Source: an uncultured Alphaproteobacteria bacterium (GTDB lineage Bacteria > Pseudomonadota > Alphaproteobacteria > Micavibrionales > Micavibrionaceae). Taken from it: a DNA stretch of 61,908 nt. Under the pieces are notes generated by a model. The model saw only the letters and a list, made by a program, of their open reading frames with translations. It made no database searches and had not been told where the DNA came from. The stretch lies in assembly GCA_946480475.1 (NCBI GenBank), contig CAMLJM010000016.1, positions 1-61,908 on the forward strand, in the 5' to 3' direction. Shown one piece after another: positions 27,054-35,444 of the stretch (position 1 is its first letter; each line of letters opens with the position of its first letter). A program made the position numbers and the translations under genes.

Positions 27054-29765
27054 ATGAATGTTCATACCAAAAAGGTTATGAAATATGTTCTGTTGCCGCA
27101 GGTTGCGCCGCGGCTGCAGACCCTTTTTGGCGGCGGCTTTTCGTTTATGGCTTCCCTTATCGCGCAGATATTCGCATCTGTCAGATTATTGCCCGCTAAC
27201 CACCCGTATCTGCAATCCAGAAATAGCGGCCGCTTCAACATCCGCCATACCATCTTTGAAGCTTGGCGGCACCTGCGGTTTGATTGGCAGCATTCGGATC
27301 AGGTGGTCATCTTCTTTGTCATCGTGTTAGGTCTTTTCATTCTGACCGTACAGGTGGCGCTTTTGTTCATTGGCATGTTCTCAATGACATCGGCCATGGC
27401 ATTATCGTTGCCTGCCTATTTTGATGACATGTTTATTACCCCAGACCCGGAAAACGATATTGCTTTCATTCTTATGGATCGTGTTTTCGGCATACCGGAT
27501 TTGTTTGGCTCCTGCGTGTCTACGGGCGCTGCTTGTTTTGGCGGCACACAGTATAATCCGGCTGGTATTATTGTTGACCCTGTATTTCCCACGCCTTTCC
27601 ATGACGCTTTTCACGAGTTCCTGTCTGTCTATAGCTATGGCCTGCTGGTCATCGCGGCGATGGTTATTGTTTATTACGTCATTTCAGTTATCGGCGAAAC
27701 AGCGCAATCCGGAACGCCTTTTGGCAAACGTTTCAATCGCGTTTGGGCACCCCTGCGTCTGGTCATTGCGCTCGGCCTGCTGATCCCATTAGAATCGGGC
27801 TTAAACAGTGCGCAGTATATCGTTCTTTATGCCGCCAAGTTTGGTTCGGGTTTTGCCACCAACGGCTGGAACATGTTCCTTGATGGCGCGGGCTTGCCTG
27901 GCGGCACAACTATTCTGGGCGATTCTGACACACTGGTGGGTATGCCGTCGGCACCGCCTATTAACAGCCTTTTGGAATTCGGCAGCTCTCTGGGTGCCTG
28001 TATACGTACGCAGCGGTTCTATCATAATCGTGAAATTCAGGGTTTTATCGTGAATCCGATGGGTATGACGCCTGCTGCAGCGCGTATCAATCTGGATACG
28101 GACCCTACCTATCAGGATGCTTTAGAGTTCTCTAACTATGGCGATATTTATTTTGTGTTCGGCGAGTATAAAGAAGAAGCTGGTCGGCCCACGCACATCA
28201 GTTATCCGGGGGCCGTCAAGCCATTCTGTGGTGAAGTGGTGCTGCAGATTACCGATGTGGCCGATGCTTATTCCCCCGGTTCGACGACGATCCTGGATTA
28301 TTATTTCAGCCTGATCGAGGAAGTATTATGGGCAGATGCCGTAAACACCGATCCCCCTAATCTTACTTTCGCCCAGATTGGCGAGAATGCCATGCGCAGA
28401 TATGCTGTTGGCTATCCGGGATATGATCCGGCCCTTGTTATTGCAGAGCAGGGTGATTTGCAGGATTTCAGTATTAATTACGAGGCTTATGTCGAGGTCG
28501 GCATAGAAGAGGGTATTGAAGATCAAAGAGCCGCCGACAACTTTAACGAACTGGATAACTACGGCTGGGCGGGGGCTGGGCTTTGGTACAACAAGATCGC
28601 CGAAATGAACGGCATGGTCATCGGCGCCACGAACAGTTTGCCGGTTGTACGAAAGTTTCCGATGGTCATGGAGGAGGTACTGAAGGAGCGTATGAAATAT
28701 GACCAGGATGCTTCCGGGCCTGAACGTTTCATGCCGCGCCGTGCCGACGGTACTGAAATTCAGCTTAAGAACTCCAAATATAACGAAGCAGATATTCTTT
28801 ATAATGCCTTTAAGGTGTGGGGGGATAAAATCTCCCGCGCTAAACCCACGGGCAATATTTTTACAGATACCATTCATGCCATATTTGGTACGCGCGGCCT
28901 TTACAATATGGCGGCTAATACGGATATCCATCCATTGGCGCAATTGGTCGGTGTCGGAAAGACTCTGGTCGAAAGCGCCATTCGTAACCTCGGTGCTTCT
29001 GCAACAGCCGGTATTTTTGGCGGTCTTACGGGTATTCTGGGTATGCACCAGCTGGGATCGCTGGCCAGCCATATCAGCAGTTTTGCCGGTATGATTGCGT
29101 TGGCAGCGATGACGGCGGGTTTCCTGCTCTTCTATCTCGTGCCGTTCCTGCCCTTCCTGTATTATTTCTTTGCTTTGGGCGTATGGGTTAAAACAGTTTT
29201 AGAAGCCATGGTCGGTGTACCGCTCTGGGCGCTTGCGCATTTACGTATTGATGGGGACGGATTACCTGGCCAGTCTGCTATGGCGGGCTATTTCCTTGTA
29301 TTTGAAGTTTTCCTGCGACCCATCTGCGTGGTTTTCGGCTTGCTGGCGTCGATTGCCATTTTTGGCGCGCAGGTCAAGTTGCTTCATGAAATATGGTCAT
29401 TGGTTGTTTCCAACCTGACGGGTTTCGATGCGGCGTCGAAGACGCTTCCTGCCCCCGAGGTGACGGGCGGCATAACGTGGTTCCGTAGTGTGATTGACCA
29501 GTTCTTCTTCACGCTGATCTATGTATTCATTGTTTATATGATGGCTTTGGCCTCTTTTAAGCTGATCGATCTGGTGCCGGATTACATCATGCGTTGGATG
29601 GGTTCAAGCGTTTCCACATTTGGTGATATATATAAAGATGACGTTGCTGGCATGCCGACCCGCGCTGTTATGGGCGTTGGCGCGGGTTTGCAACAAGGTA
29701 TGCAGGCAGGTGGCCAACTGGCTAACGCGGCCAAAGCGGCCACAGCAAAGCCGAAGGGCGGTTAA
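27054..29765 (+). CDS. DotA/TraY-family membrane protein, copy 3 of 4
   Basis: A 903-residue paralogue. N-terminal block LLPQVAPRLQTLFGGGFSF, first hydrophobic segment at about 83-112, signature GTPFGKRFNRVWAPLR (220-235), shared Cys316/Cys392 (LGACIRTQ, KPFCGEV), the additional Cys154/Cys161 pair as in copy 2, YGWAGAGLWYN, and C-terminal GVPLWALAHLRID. The region after the PFCGEVVLQITDV motif is close to copy 2, so copies 2 and 3 look like the most recent duplicates. The tail is Ala/Gly/Lys-rich, similar in composition to copy 1. It ends 5 bp before copy 4. Confidence 0.85.
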   Translation: MNVHTKKVMKYVLLPQVAPRLQTLFGGGFSFMASLIAQIFASVRLLPANHPYLQSRNSGRFNIRHTIFEAWRHLRFDWQHSDQVVIFFVIVLGLFILTVQVALLFIGMFSMTSAMALSLPAYFDDMFITPDPENDIAFILMDRVFGIPDLFGSCVSTGAACFGGTQYNPAGIIVDPVFPTPFHDAFHEFLSVYSYGLLVIAAMVIVYYVISVIGETAQSGTPFGKRFNRVWAPLRLVIALGLLIPLESGLNSAQYIVLYAAKFGSGFATNGWNMFLDGAGLPGGTTILGDSDTLVGMPSAPPINSLLEFGSSLGACIRTQRFYHNREIQGFIVNPMGMTPAAARINLDTDPTYQDALEFSNYGDIYFVFGEYKEEAGRPTHISYPGAVKPFCGEVVLQITDVADAYSPGSTTILDYYFSLIEEVLWADAVNTDPPNLTFAQIGENAMRRYAVGYPGYDPALVIAEQGDLQDFSINYEAYVEVGIEEGIEDQRAADNFNELDNYGWAGAGLWYNKIAEMNGMVIGATNSLPVVRKFPMVMEEVLKERMKYDQDASGPERFMPRRADGTEIQLKNSKYNEADILYNAFKVWGDKISRAKPTGNIFTDTIHAIFGTRGLYNMAANTDIHPLAQLVGVGKTLVESAIRNLGASATAGIFGGLTGILGMHQLGSLASHISSFAGMIALAAMTAGFLLFYLVPFLPFLYYFFALGVWVKTVLEAMVGVPLWALAHLRIDGDGLPGQSAMAGYFLVFEVFLRPICVVFGLLASIAIFGAQVKLLHEIWSLVVSNLTGFDAASKTLPAPEVTGGITWFRSVIDQFFFTLIYVFIVYMMALASFKLIDLVPDYIMRWMGSSVSTFGDIYKDDVAGMPTRAVMGVGAGLQQGMQAGGQLANAAKAATAKPKGG

Positions 29766-29770
29766 CTTAA

Positions 29771-32344
29771 ATGAACTTAACGGCTAGAAAGACGATGCGA
29801 TATTTTATGCTGCCGGGGTTGATACCTCGTCTGCAGCGCATCTTCGTGTCCGGGTTTTCCTGCCTGTCCTTCTATATGGCCAGTGTTTTGAACATTGCCC
29901 GTTTGCTGCCGAACAACCACCCTTATCTCAATCCAGCGAATTACGGCCGTTTTGGCATTCACCATGTACTTATTCAGGCCTGGAAGAATCTGGAATTCAA
30001 AAAGAAGAATACCGACCAGATCATTATATATTTCACCCTCGTGTCGGGGATTATTCTGCTGTTTTTGCAAATGATCCTGTTTGTCATGGCTTTTGTCATG
30101 CCTGCCGCCGTAGCTGGCGTGGGGGATGAATTCGCCCGCTTCTTCGTAACGGAGAATCCTGATGATGATCTGGCGTTTATGTTTCTGGATCGTGTATTCG
30201 GGATGGAGAATATATTTAACTCCCGTGTGACGACTGAAGGCGGCTGGCCGACAAACTTCCATGACGGCCTACATGAAATGTTTGGCTATTACAACACGGG
30301 GCTGGCTATTGTTGCCTTCCTGCTGATCCTTTACTTCGTCATTACATTGACGGCTGAAACGGCCCAGACGGGCGTTCCGTTTGGTAAGCGCTTTAACAAG
30401 GCCATGGCGCCTATACGTTTGGTTGTGGCGCTGGCCTTACTGGTGCCTATTACCAGCGGTATGAACGGTGCGCAGCTCGGTACGCTTTATATGGCGAAAT
30501 GGGGTTCCAGCCTGGCGACAAACGGCTGGCAAACATTCCTGGATGAAATCAAGGGAACAACAATTCTGGGGGACCCCGATACATTAGTGGTTACACCCAA
30601 GCCGCCGATGGTGAATGCCCTGGTTGAGTTTATGTTTGTGGCGGTTGTTTGCCGGTATGCCTATGAACTAGCGACAGAGAATGAGCCTGTTCCCGTCAAT
30701 CGCTATATGATTCGCCCTTATGTTATTTACCCTGACGATGCATTTGCGCAGCTTGGTGGCGGTGGGGCTGATAGTTTGAATACTATTGTGGGGATGAACA
30801 ACAATCAGAATATTACAATTCGTATTGGCGAGCAGAATGGCGATTTTTATCCTGAATATCCAAGCTATGTGAAACCTTTCTGCGGCGAGATAGAAATTGA
30901 TCTGCAGGATCTCACTGAGCCTGGCGCCCGTTATGTACAGAATGCCTATATTATCAATTTGATTAATGGTCTGTGGAATGATGTGCCCAATAACGACTTT
31001 GCGCGGAACATGGTGCGTAAACGCCTGACCATGGTTGATGGCCATGATCCATCATTGCCTGACCCTGACCAAGACTTCATTGCTGACACCTTTGATTATT
31101 TTAATGACCAGACGTTGGACGATATCGAGCAAGGGGTGATTGAGCAGGTCAATAACGGCACATGGAACGAAGATTTTACCAAGTATGGCTGGGGTGGCGC
31201 CGCTATCTGGTATAACAAAATTGCCCAGTTTAATGGCAGCCTTATTTCTTCCGTTTATAACCTTCCCGTGCCCAAGCGTTACCCATGGCTGATGGAAGTG
31301 GTTCTGGAGAAAAAGAAAGCGCAGAATAACTCTGTTCAGGGGCGTGAGAGATTCAAACCGGTGTTTGCAGATGATACCGAGATTTTCCCCCCGGGCAGGG
31401 AAAAGGAATTTGCGAAACTATTCTATGAAGCGCAAATATTGTGGCAACAGACACAAAGTGATAACTCAGGTAACTTCCTGAAAGACGGCATTAATATGCT
31501 GTTTGGTATGCAGGGTCTTATCGATATGCGTGACAACGTGAATATCCATCCGTTGGCGCAATTGGTGGGTATTGGACGCAGCCTGATCGAAAGCGCCAAG
31601 CAGAACTTTGGTTACACGGCTGCCAGCTGGGTTGGAGGTCTGGCCTCTGATCCTTCTATCAGCACTGTGGCCAAGAACGCTTACCAGTTCTTCAAGACAT
31701 TGACAATTTTTGCTCTCAGTATCGGCTTTGTCTTGTTTTATATCTTGCCGCTGCTGCCATTTATTTACTTCTTTGTGGCGTTGACCAACTGGGTCAAAAC
31801 GATTTTCGAAGCCATGGTGGGGTTACCTCTGTGGGCGCTGTCACATATCCGCATTGAAGGTCCCGGCTTGCCTGGCCCTGCGGCGATGAACGGTTATTAC
31901 CTGATATTTGAAATCTTTGTGAACCCGATCTTGATTGTATTTGGTATGCTGGCCGGTATTACGATCTTCTCGGCACAAGTTGTGGTTCTTAATGAAATAT
32001 GGGGGCTGGTTCTGACCAACCTGACCGGTTTTGATCCGGTGACTGTGGACAAGACTTCTGCCGACAAATCAGGCTCCATCCGCTATGTGCGCGGCGTGTT
32101 TGACAAGTTCTTCTACACCGCAATGTATGCAGTATTTGTTTATATGATGGGTCTGGCTTCTTTTAAACTTGTCGATGCTATTCCGGATCGCATCCTGCGC
32201 TGGATGGGTACAAGCGTGAAGAGCTTCAATGAGACAGCTGAATCCATGGCAGGCGAACTGGTTTCGAAAAGCTATCAGGCCAGCCAGATTACGGCCGGTA
32301 ACACCACAGGTGTTATGGACCAGATGCTTATGCGAAACAGGTAG
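29771..32344 (+). CDS. DotA/TraY-family membrane protein, copy 4 of 4 (divergent)
   Basis: An 857-residue paralogue, the shortest and most divergent. N-terminal block MLPGLIPRLQRIFVSGFSCLSFYMAS, first hydrophobic segment at about 83-112, signature GVPFGKRFNKAMAPIR (201-216). Here the tryptophan of the WAP(I/L/V)R motif, present in copies 1-3, is Met212. The Cys pair is kept (Cys294 in VVCRYAYE, Cys371 in KPFCGE), and GWGGAAIWYN replaces GWAGAGIWYN. C-terminal GLPLWALSHIRIEG is retained. It is the last gene before the bidirectional terminator at 32361. Loss of the Trp may indicate a specialised or regulatory subunit; that is inference. Confidence 0.84.
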   Translation: MNLTARKTMRYFMLPGLIPRLQRIFVSGFSCLSFYMASVLNIARLLPNNHPYLNPANYGRFGIHHVLIQAWKNLEFKKKNTDQIIIYFTLVSGIILLFLQMILFVMAFVMPAAVAGVGDEFARFFVTENPDDDLAFMFLDRVFGMENIFNSRVTTEGGWPTNFHDGLHEMFGYYNTGLAIVAFLLILYFVITLTAETAQTGVPFGKRFNKAMAPIRLVVALALLVPITSGMNGAQLGTLYMAKWGSSLATNGWQTFLDEIKGTTILGDPDTLVVTPKPPMVNALVEFMFVAVVCRYAYELATENEPVPVNRYMIRPYVIYPDDAFAQLGGGGADSLNTIVGMNNNQNITIRIGEQNGDFYPEYPSYVKPFCGEIEIDLQDLTEPGARYVQNAYIINLINGLWNDVPNNDFARNMVRKRLTMVDGHDPSLPDPDQDFIADTFDYFNDQTLDDIEQGVIEQVNNGTWNEDFTKYGWGGAAIWYNKIAQFNGSLISSVYNLPVPKRYPWLMEVVLEKKKAQNNSVQGRERFKPVFADDTEIFPPGREKEFAKLFYEAQILWQQTQSDNSGNFLKDGINMLFGMQGLIDMRDNVNIHPLAQLVGIGRSLIESAKQNFGYTAASWVGGLASDPSISTVAKNAYQFFKTLTIFALSIGFVLFYILPLLPFIYFFVALTNWVKTIFEAMVGLPLWALSHIRIEGPGLPGPAAMNGYYLIFEIFVNPILIVFGMLAGITIFSAQVVVLNEIWGLVLTNLTGFDPVTVDKTSADKSGSIRYVRGVFDKFFYTAMYAVFVYMMGLASFKLVDAIPDRILRWMGTSVKSFNETAESMAGELVSKSYQASQITAGNTTGVMDQMLMRNR

Positions 32345-32360
32345 AAGGGTGAGATTGAAA

Positions 32361-32396
32361 AATAAAGCACGGCGATCAGACCGTGCTTTATTTTTT
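32361..32396. terminator. Strong bidirectional terminator closing the DotA/TraY-like operon
   Basis: AATAAAGCACGG and CCGTGCTTTATT form a perfect 12-bp stem with an 8-nt loop, followed by TTTT on the plus strand and preceded by an A-run that serves the minus strand. It ends both the DotA/TraY-like operon and the convergent mlaC. Confidence 0.93.
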
Positions 32397-32409
32397 GGTC
32401 ATGCCCAGA

Positions 32410-33192
32410 TTACTGCGCACCCGGGGGGCTGCCGCGGAGATGCGCCAGCAATACCTGAACATCACCGCCACCACGCTGTATAACGGCGGCAAAATCAGAA
32501 CGCTGTGTTACTGACATGCTGACGCCTTCAACAATTACGTCTACGATCTGGTAGCGGCCGTTTTTATAGCGTACGCGCCAGTCGACCTGCACTTCAGGGC
32601 CATCACCGGGAACGATATAGGATGTAACAATCGTATCCTTGTCGCCGTCGGCGCGGTGGCCACGTGTTTCAAACTTCTGGCCTTTGTAATCGCCAAAGCG
32701 CTTGGCGTAAACTTCGACAACCATACCCCGGAACAGCCGCAGATATTCCTGGCGTTGCGCTTCTGTCGAAGTTTTCCAATAGCGACCGAGAACAAAACGA
32801 CCGATCGTATCCAGATCGAAGCTGTCATTTAGCAGATTACGGAATGCCGACTTCTTCTGCTCCTGGCCCATTGAAGTATTGCCAAGAAAACCCAAGGCAC
32901 GCGTCGCCATGCTGCCGATAAAGCTTTCAGCGCCGCTGCCGATGTCGGCATTGCTGGCCTTATAAAGATTCTTGGGGTTTTCACCGTGGGCGACAGCATG
33001 ACCGATGTTTCCCATGGTTGGTGTATAGATGATGCTGTCGCTCAAAATATTCAAGGTGAACGCCCCATCAAAGGCATGGGACTTTTGGGCAGGGACCCCC
33101 ACTAATGCCGTGGATGCCAGAGCTATGATGACCATTGAGGAATGGCGGATCATTTGTGCGCTTTTAAATCCATAAATGCCCTTCTTCATCAT
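32410..33192 (-). CDS. mlaC: MlaC-family phospholipid-binding periplasmic protein
   Basis: A 260-residue protein of the MlaC/Ttg2D family, which ferries phospholipids between the outer-membrane MlaA complex and the inner-membrane MlaFEDB transporter. A long n-region and hydrophobic signal (about 18-38) are followed by the MlaC domain: FDLDTIGRFVLGRYWKT, EYLRLFRGMVVEVYAKRF, then VDWRVRYKNGRYQIVDVIVEGVSM-type pattern near the end. A start at codon 14 is possible. The mlaA gene lies 180 bp upstream on the same strand; mlaFED are not in the window. Confidence 0.92.
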   Translation of the reverse strand: MMKKGIYGFKSAQMIRHSSMVIIALASTALVGVPAQKSHAFDGAFTLNILSDSIIYTPTMGNIGHAVAHGENPKNLYKASNADIGSGAESFIGSMATRALGFLGNTSMGQEQKKSAFRNLLNDSFDLDTIGRFVLGRYWKTSTEAQRQEYLRLFRGMVVEVYAKRFGDYKGQKFETRGHRADGDKDTIVTSYIVPGDGPEVQVDWRVRYKNGRYQIVDVIVEGVSMSVTQRSDFAAVIQRGGGDVQVLLAHLRGSPPGAQ

Positions 33193-33330
33193 TCTATCCT
33201 GTTCGTGACGCCTTGTCTGGCATCACCACCCATTTCTGTCTATTACACGATAACCCAGCGATATGACCTAATAGCGGCTGGAATGTGGCTATTTGGCATA
33301 GGGAGGTCAAAAAATCAAGTTTTCACATGA

Positions 33331-33357
33331 AAAAAGGCCTGCCAGGCAGGCCTTTTT
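33331..33357 (-). terminator. Terminator between mlaA and mlaC
   Basis: AAAAAGGCCTG and CAGGCCTTTTT form an 11-bp stem around a 5-nt loop, with A/T runs on both sides, 15 bp beyond the mlaA stop. It suggests that mlaC has its own promoter or depends on read-through. Confidence 0.85.
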
Positions 33358-33371
33358 CTTTAATCTCAGAA

Positions 33372-34133
33372 TTACTCGTCAAAGTCCGGGATTGCTGGAC
33401 TGCTTGCCAGCTCTGGATCCTGGTCGTTCAGCAGGGCTTCGCGACGCTGAATGTACGTGCTGCGGAGGGCTGCATAATAATCAAAAGAGTTTTTCTGCAA
33501 ATCGTCCAACAGATCGAGCAGTTCTTCGCGGGTGCTGACCGTTGTCAGCCCCAAGCGGGCATAATGCCATTCTTCCTGATGGGTGTTGTACAGGTAGAGA
33601 CGCAGCGGATCGGCGTAGGAATCAACCATCAGGCCTGTCGCATCGCGGAATGACGAAGGGCCGAGAATGGGCAGGACAACATAGGGGCCATGACCAATAC
33701 CCCAAACACCCAGTGTCTGGCCAAAATCTTCCTGCTCGTAAGGCAGGCCTACCATAGCGCCTATATCGATCAGCCCGAGAATACCGGCTGTCGAATTCAG
33801 GGCGAAGCGCGCTACATCAGAACCGGCACCGCTCAGGTCGCCTTGCAGCGTCTGGTTTACAACCTGCATCGGACTCTTCAGGTTACGCAGGAAATTGCGT
33901 ACGCCTGTGCGCACCGGTTGTGGCGCAATAAAGCGGTAACCCATGGCGATTGGTTCAAGGATGACGGTATCTACGGCATCATTGAATGCGAACATGGCGC
34001 GGTTATAACCTTCCATGGGATCATAAACTTCCGCAGCATCATCGCCTGTATTGGCTGTCGAGCATGCCGATAAAGAGAGCGCCATTACGGCAGCCATGCA
34101 CACTCTGGAGAATTTTGTTTTCTGTGTATTCAT
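33372..34133 (-). CDS. mlaA: MlaA (VacJ) outer-membrane lipoprotein
   Basis: A 253-residue lipoprotein that removes mislocalised phospholipids from the outer leaflet of the outer membrane. The lipobox LSAC lies at residues 20-23. The VacJ domain shows DPMEGYNRAMFAFNDAVD (about 38-55), FLRNLKSPMQVVNQ, ARFALNSTAGILGLID and a GPYVVLPILGPSSFRDATGL motif. An acidic C-terminal tail follows. With mlaC it forms the periplasmic/outer-membrane half of the Mla system. The 213-bp upstream region is AT-rich with several TTAA boxes and should contain the promoter. Confidence 0.95.
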   Translation of the reverse strand: MNTQKTKFSRVCMAAVMALSLSACSTANTGDDAAEVYDPMEGYNRAMFAFNDAVDTVILEPIAMGYRFIAPQPVRTGVRNFLRNLKSPMQVVNQTLQGDLSGAGSDVARFALNSTAGILGLIDIGAMVGLPYEQEDFGQTLGVWGIGHGPYVVLPILGPSSFRDATGLMVDSYADPLRLYLYNTHQEEWHYARLGLTTVSTREELLDLLDDLQKNSFDYYAALRSTYIQRREALLNDQDPELASSPAIPDFDE

Positions 34134-34346
34134 TTCAATACTGTCCCCGAAATTACCCTTGGTAAGGGTTGAAAAAGCCCATTTCCTATACCTGAGTTAA
34201 TCAGGTTTGTTTTACAACTTGGTTAATATTTTAATTAACGCGTCATTAAGGGCAACAATCTGAGAATCAATGATAATCAGGCATTAACCGGCGCATATAT
34301 TGCGATGCCAGCAAGCGTGGGTCAACAGGGATGCGCAAGAATATTT

Positions 34347-35444
34347 TTACCCATCCTCAAGATTGAGCATGACGGCCAATCCCAGCAGGAAACTGACGGC
34401 AGCGGGTGCCCAGGCAGCCAGAATAACGGGGATCTGATGGGTTGAGCCCATGGCCTGCAGGAAGCTCGAAAGGAAGAATACGACAAATCCAATCAGAACC
34501 CCGAGGGCTGCCAGCGCGAAGGCGCCCCTGAAACGAGGGGGACGCAGGGATACGGATGCTGCTAAAAGGATCATAGCAGCATAAAGGAGAGGTTGGGCCA
34601 GGAGGCTTTGGAAATGGACCTTCAGGCGGGCTGAATCGAAGCCCGTAGAGTCCATAGTGCGAATAAAGGCAGGCAATTTCCAGAATGACATGGCTTGGGG
34701 GTCAGAGAAGCTTTCTTCGATCTCGGTGCTGGTCAGGGTCGTCGGCAGGGCCACGAGCGGTATTTTCTGGGCGACCGGCTGGCCGACCTCATTACTGATG
34801 GTGTTATGGAAGAGCCATTGGCCGTCTTCGAGCTTGGCGCTGCCCGCATCCAGCCGGCGCTCAAAATTATCGGCAGGGCCGTAGAACAGGGCCATGACAT
34901 CACGTAACTCCCATTCCGGCAGCTGGACTTTGCCCGCATGCAGGATGACATGGCCGTTCTCTGATTCCTGCCGTAGCCACAAGCCCTCCTCAAGAAGAGT
35001 AATCTGCTGGGTTTCGGTGCTTAAGTAGTTCGCTTCCAACTGATCAAAGCGCCCCAGTAGTAATGATCCGACAGGATTGATCAACGTGGTCATCAAAATA
35101 CCTGCGCCTACCGCGACACCCATAACAGGCGTCAGGAACTGCCATACGGACAATCCTGCTGCACGCACGATGATCAATTCGTAACGTTTGGTCATCTGCC
35201 AGAACGTAAAAATAGCACTGAACAGTACAGCGAAGGGGAACATGATCTGGCCCACCTCGGGCAGTTTCAGCAGTCCCATCTCCAGTATCAGGCCAAACGG
35301 CACTTCTTCGCGCTTGGAGGCGCGGCGCAGCAATTCAACCGTATCAAATAAATAAACGATCCCAAGCAGGATCAGCAGGCCCAAGGCGAGGTTACGCGTG
35401 TAATGCGTAGCCATGTAACGATTAAGGGTGGCGGAGAATTTCAT
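34347..35444 (-). CDS. lptG: LptG, LPS export permease
   Basis: A 365-residue inner-membrane permease of LptB2FG. The frame is open 16 codons further upstream, inside lptF, but the ATG at 35442-35444 overlaps the lptF stop as ATGA and begins MKFSATLNRYMATHYTRN, the normal LptG start. Topology is three N-terminal helices (about 20-120), a periplasmic beta-jellyroll (about 125-270), and three C-terminal helices. LMFPFAVLF-like and LLAASVSLRPPRFRG segments match the family. It is translationally coupled to lptF. Confidence 0.94.
   Translation of the reverse strand: MKFSATLNRYMATHYTRNLALGLLILLGIVYLFDTVELLRRASKREEVPFGLILEMGLLKLPEVGQIMFPFAVLFSAIFTFWQMTKRYELIIVRAAGLSVWQFLTPVMGVAVGAGILMTTLINPVGSLLLGRFDQLEANYLSTETQQITLLEEGLWLRQESENGHVILHAGKVQLPEWELRDVMALFYGPADNFERRLDAGSAKLEDGQWLFHNTISNEVGQPVAQKIPLVALPTTLTSTEIEESFSDPQAMSFWKLPAFIRTMDSTGFDSARLKVHFQSLLAQPLLYAAMILLAASVSLRPPRFRGAFALAALGVLIGFVVFFLSSFLQAMGSTHQIPVILAAWAPAAVSFLLGLAVMLNLEDG

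Noticed and set aside
34190..34260. TTAA-rich stretch upstream of mlaA as a CtrA site
   Set aside because: The TTAA boxes are separated by 4 or 8 bases, not 7, so they do not match the CtrA consensus. The stretch is probably just an AT-rich promoter.
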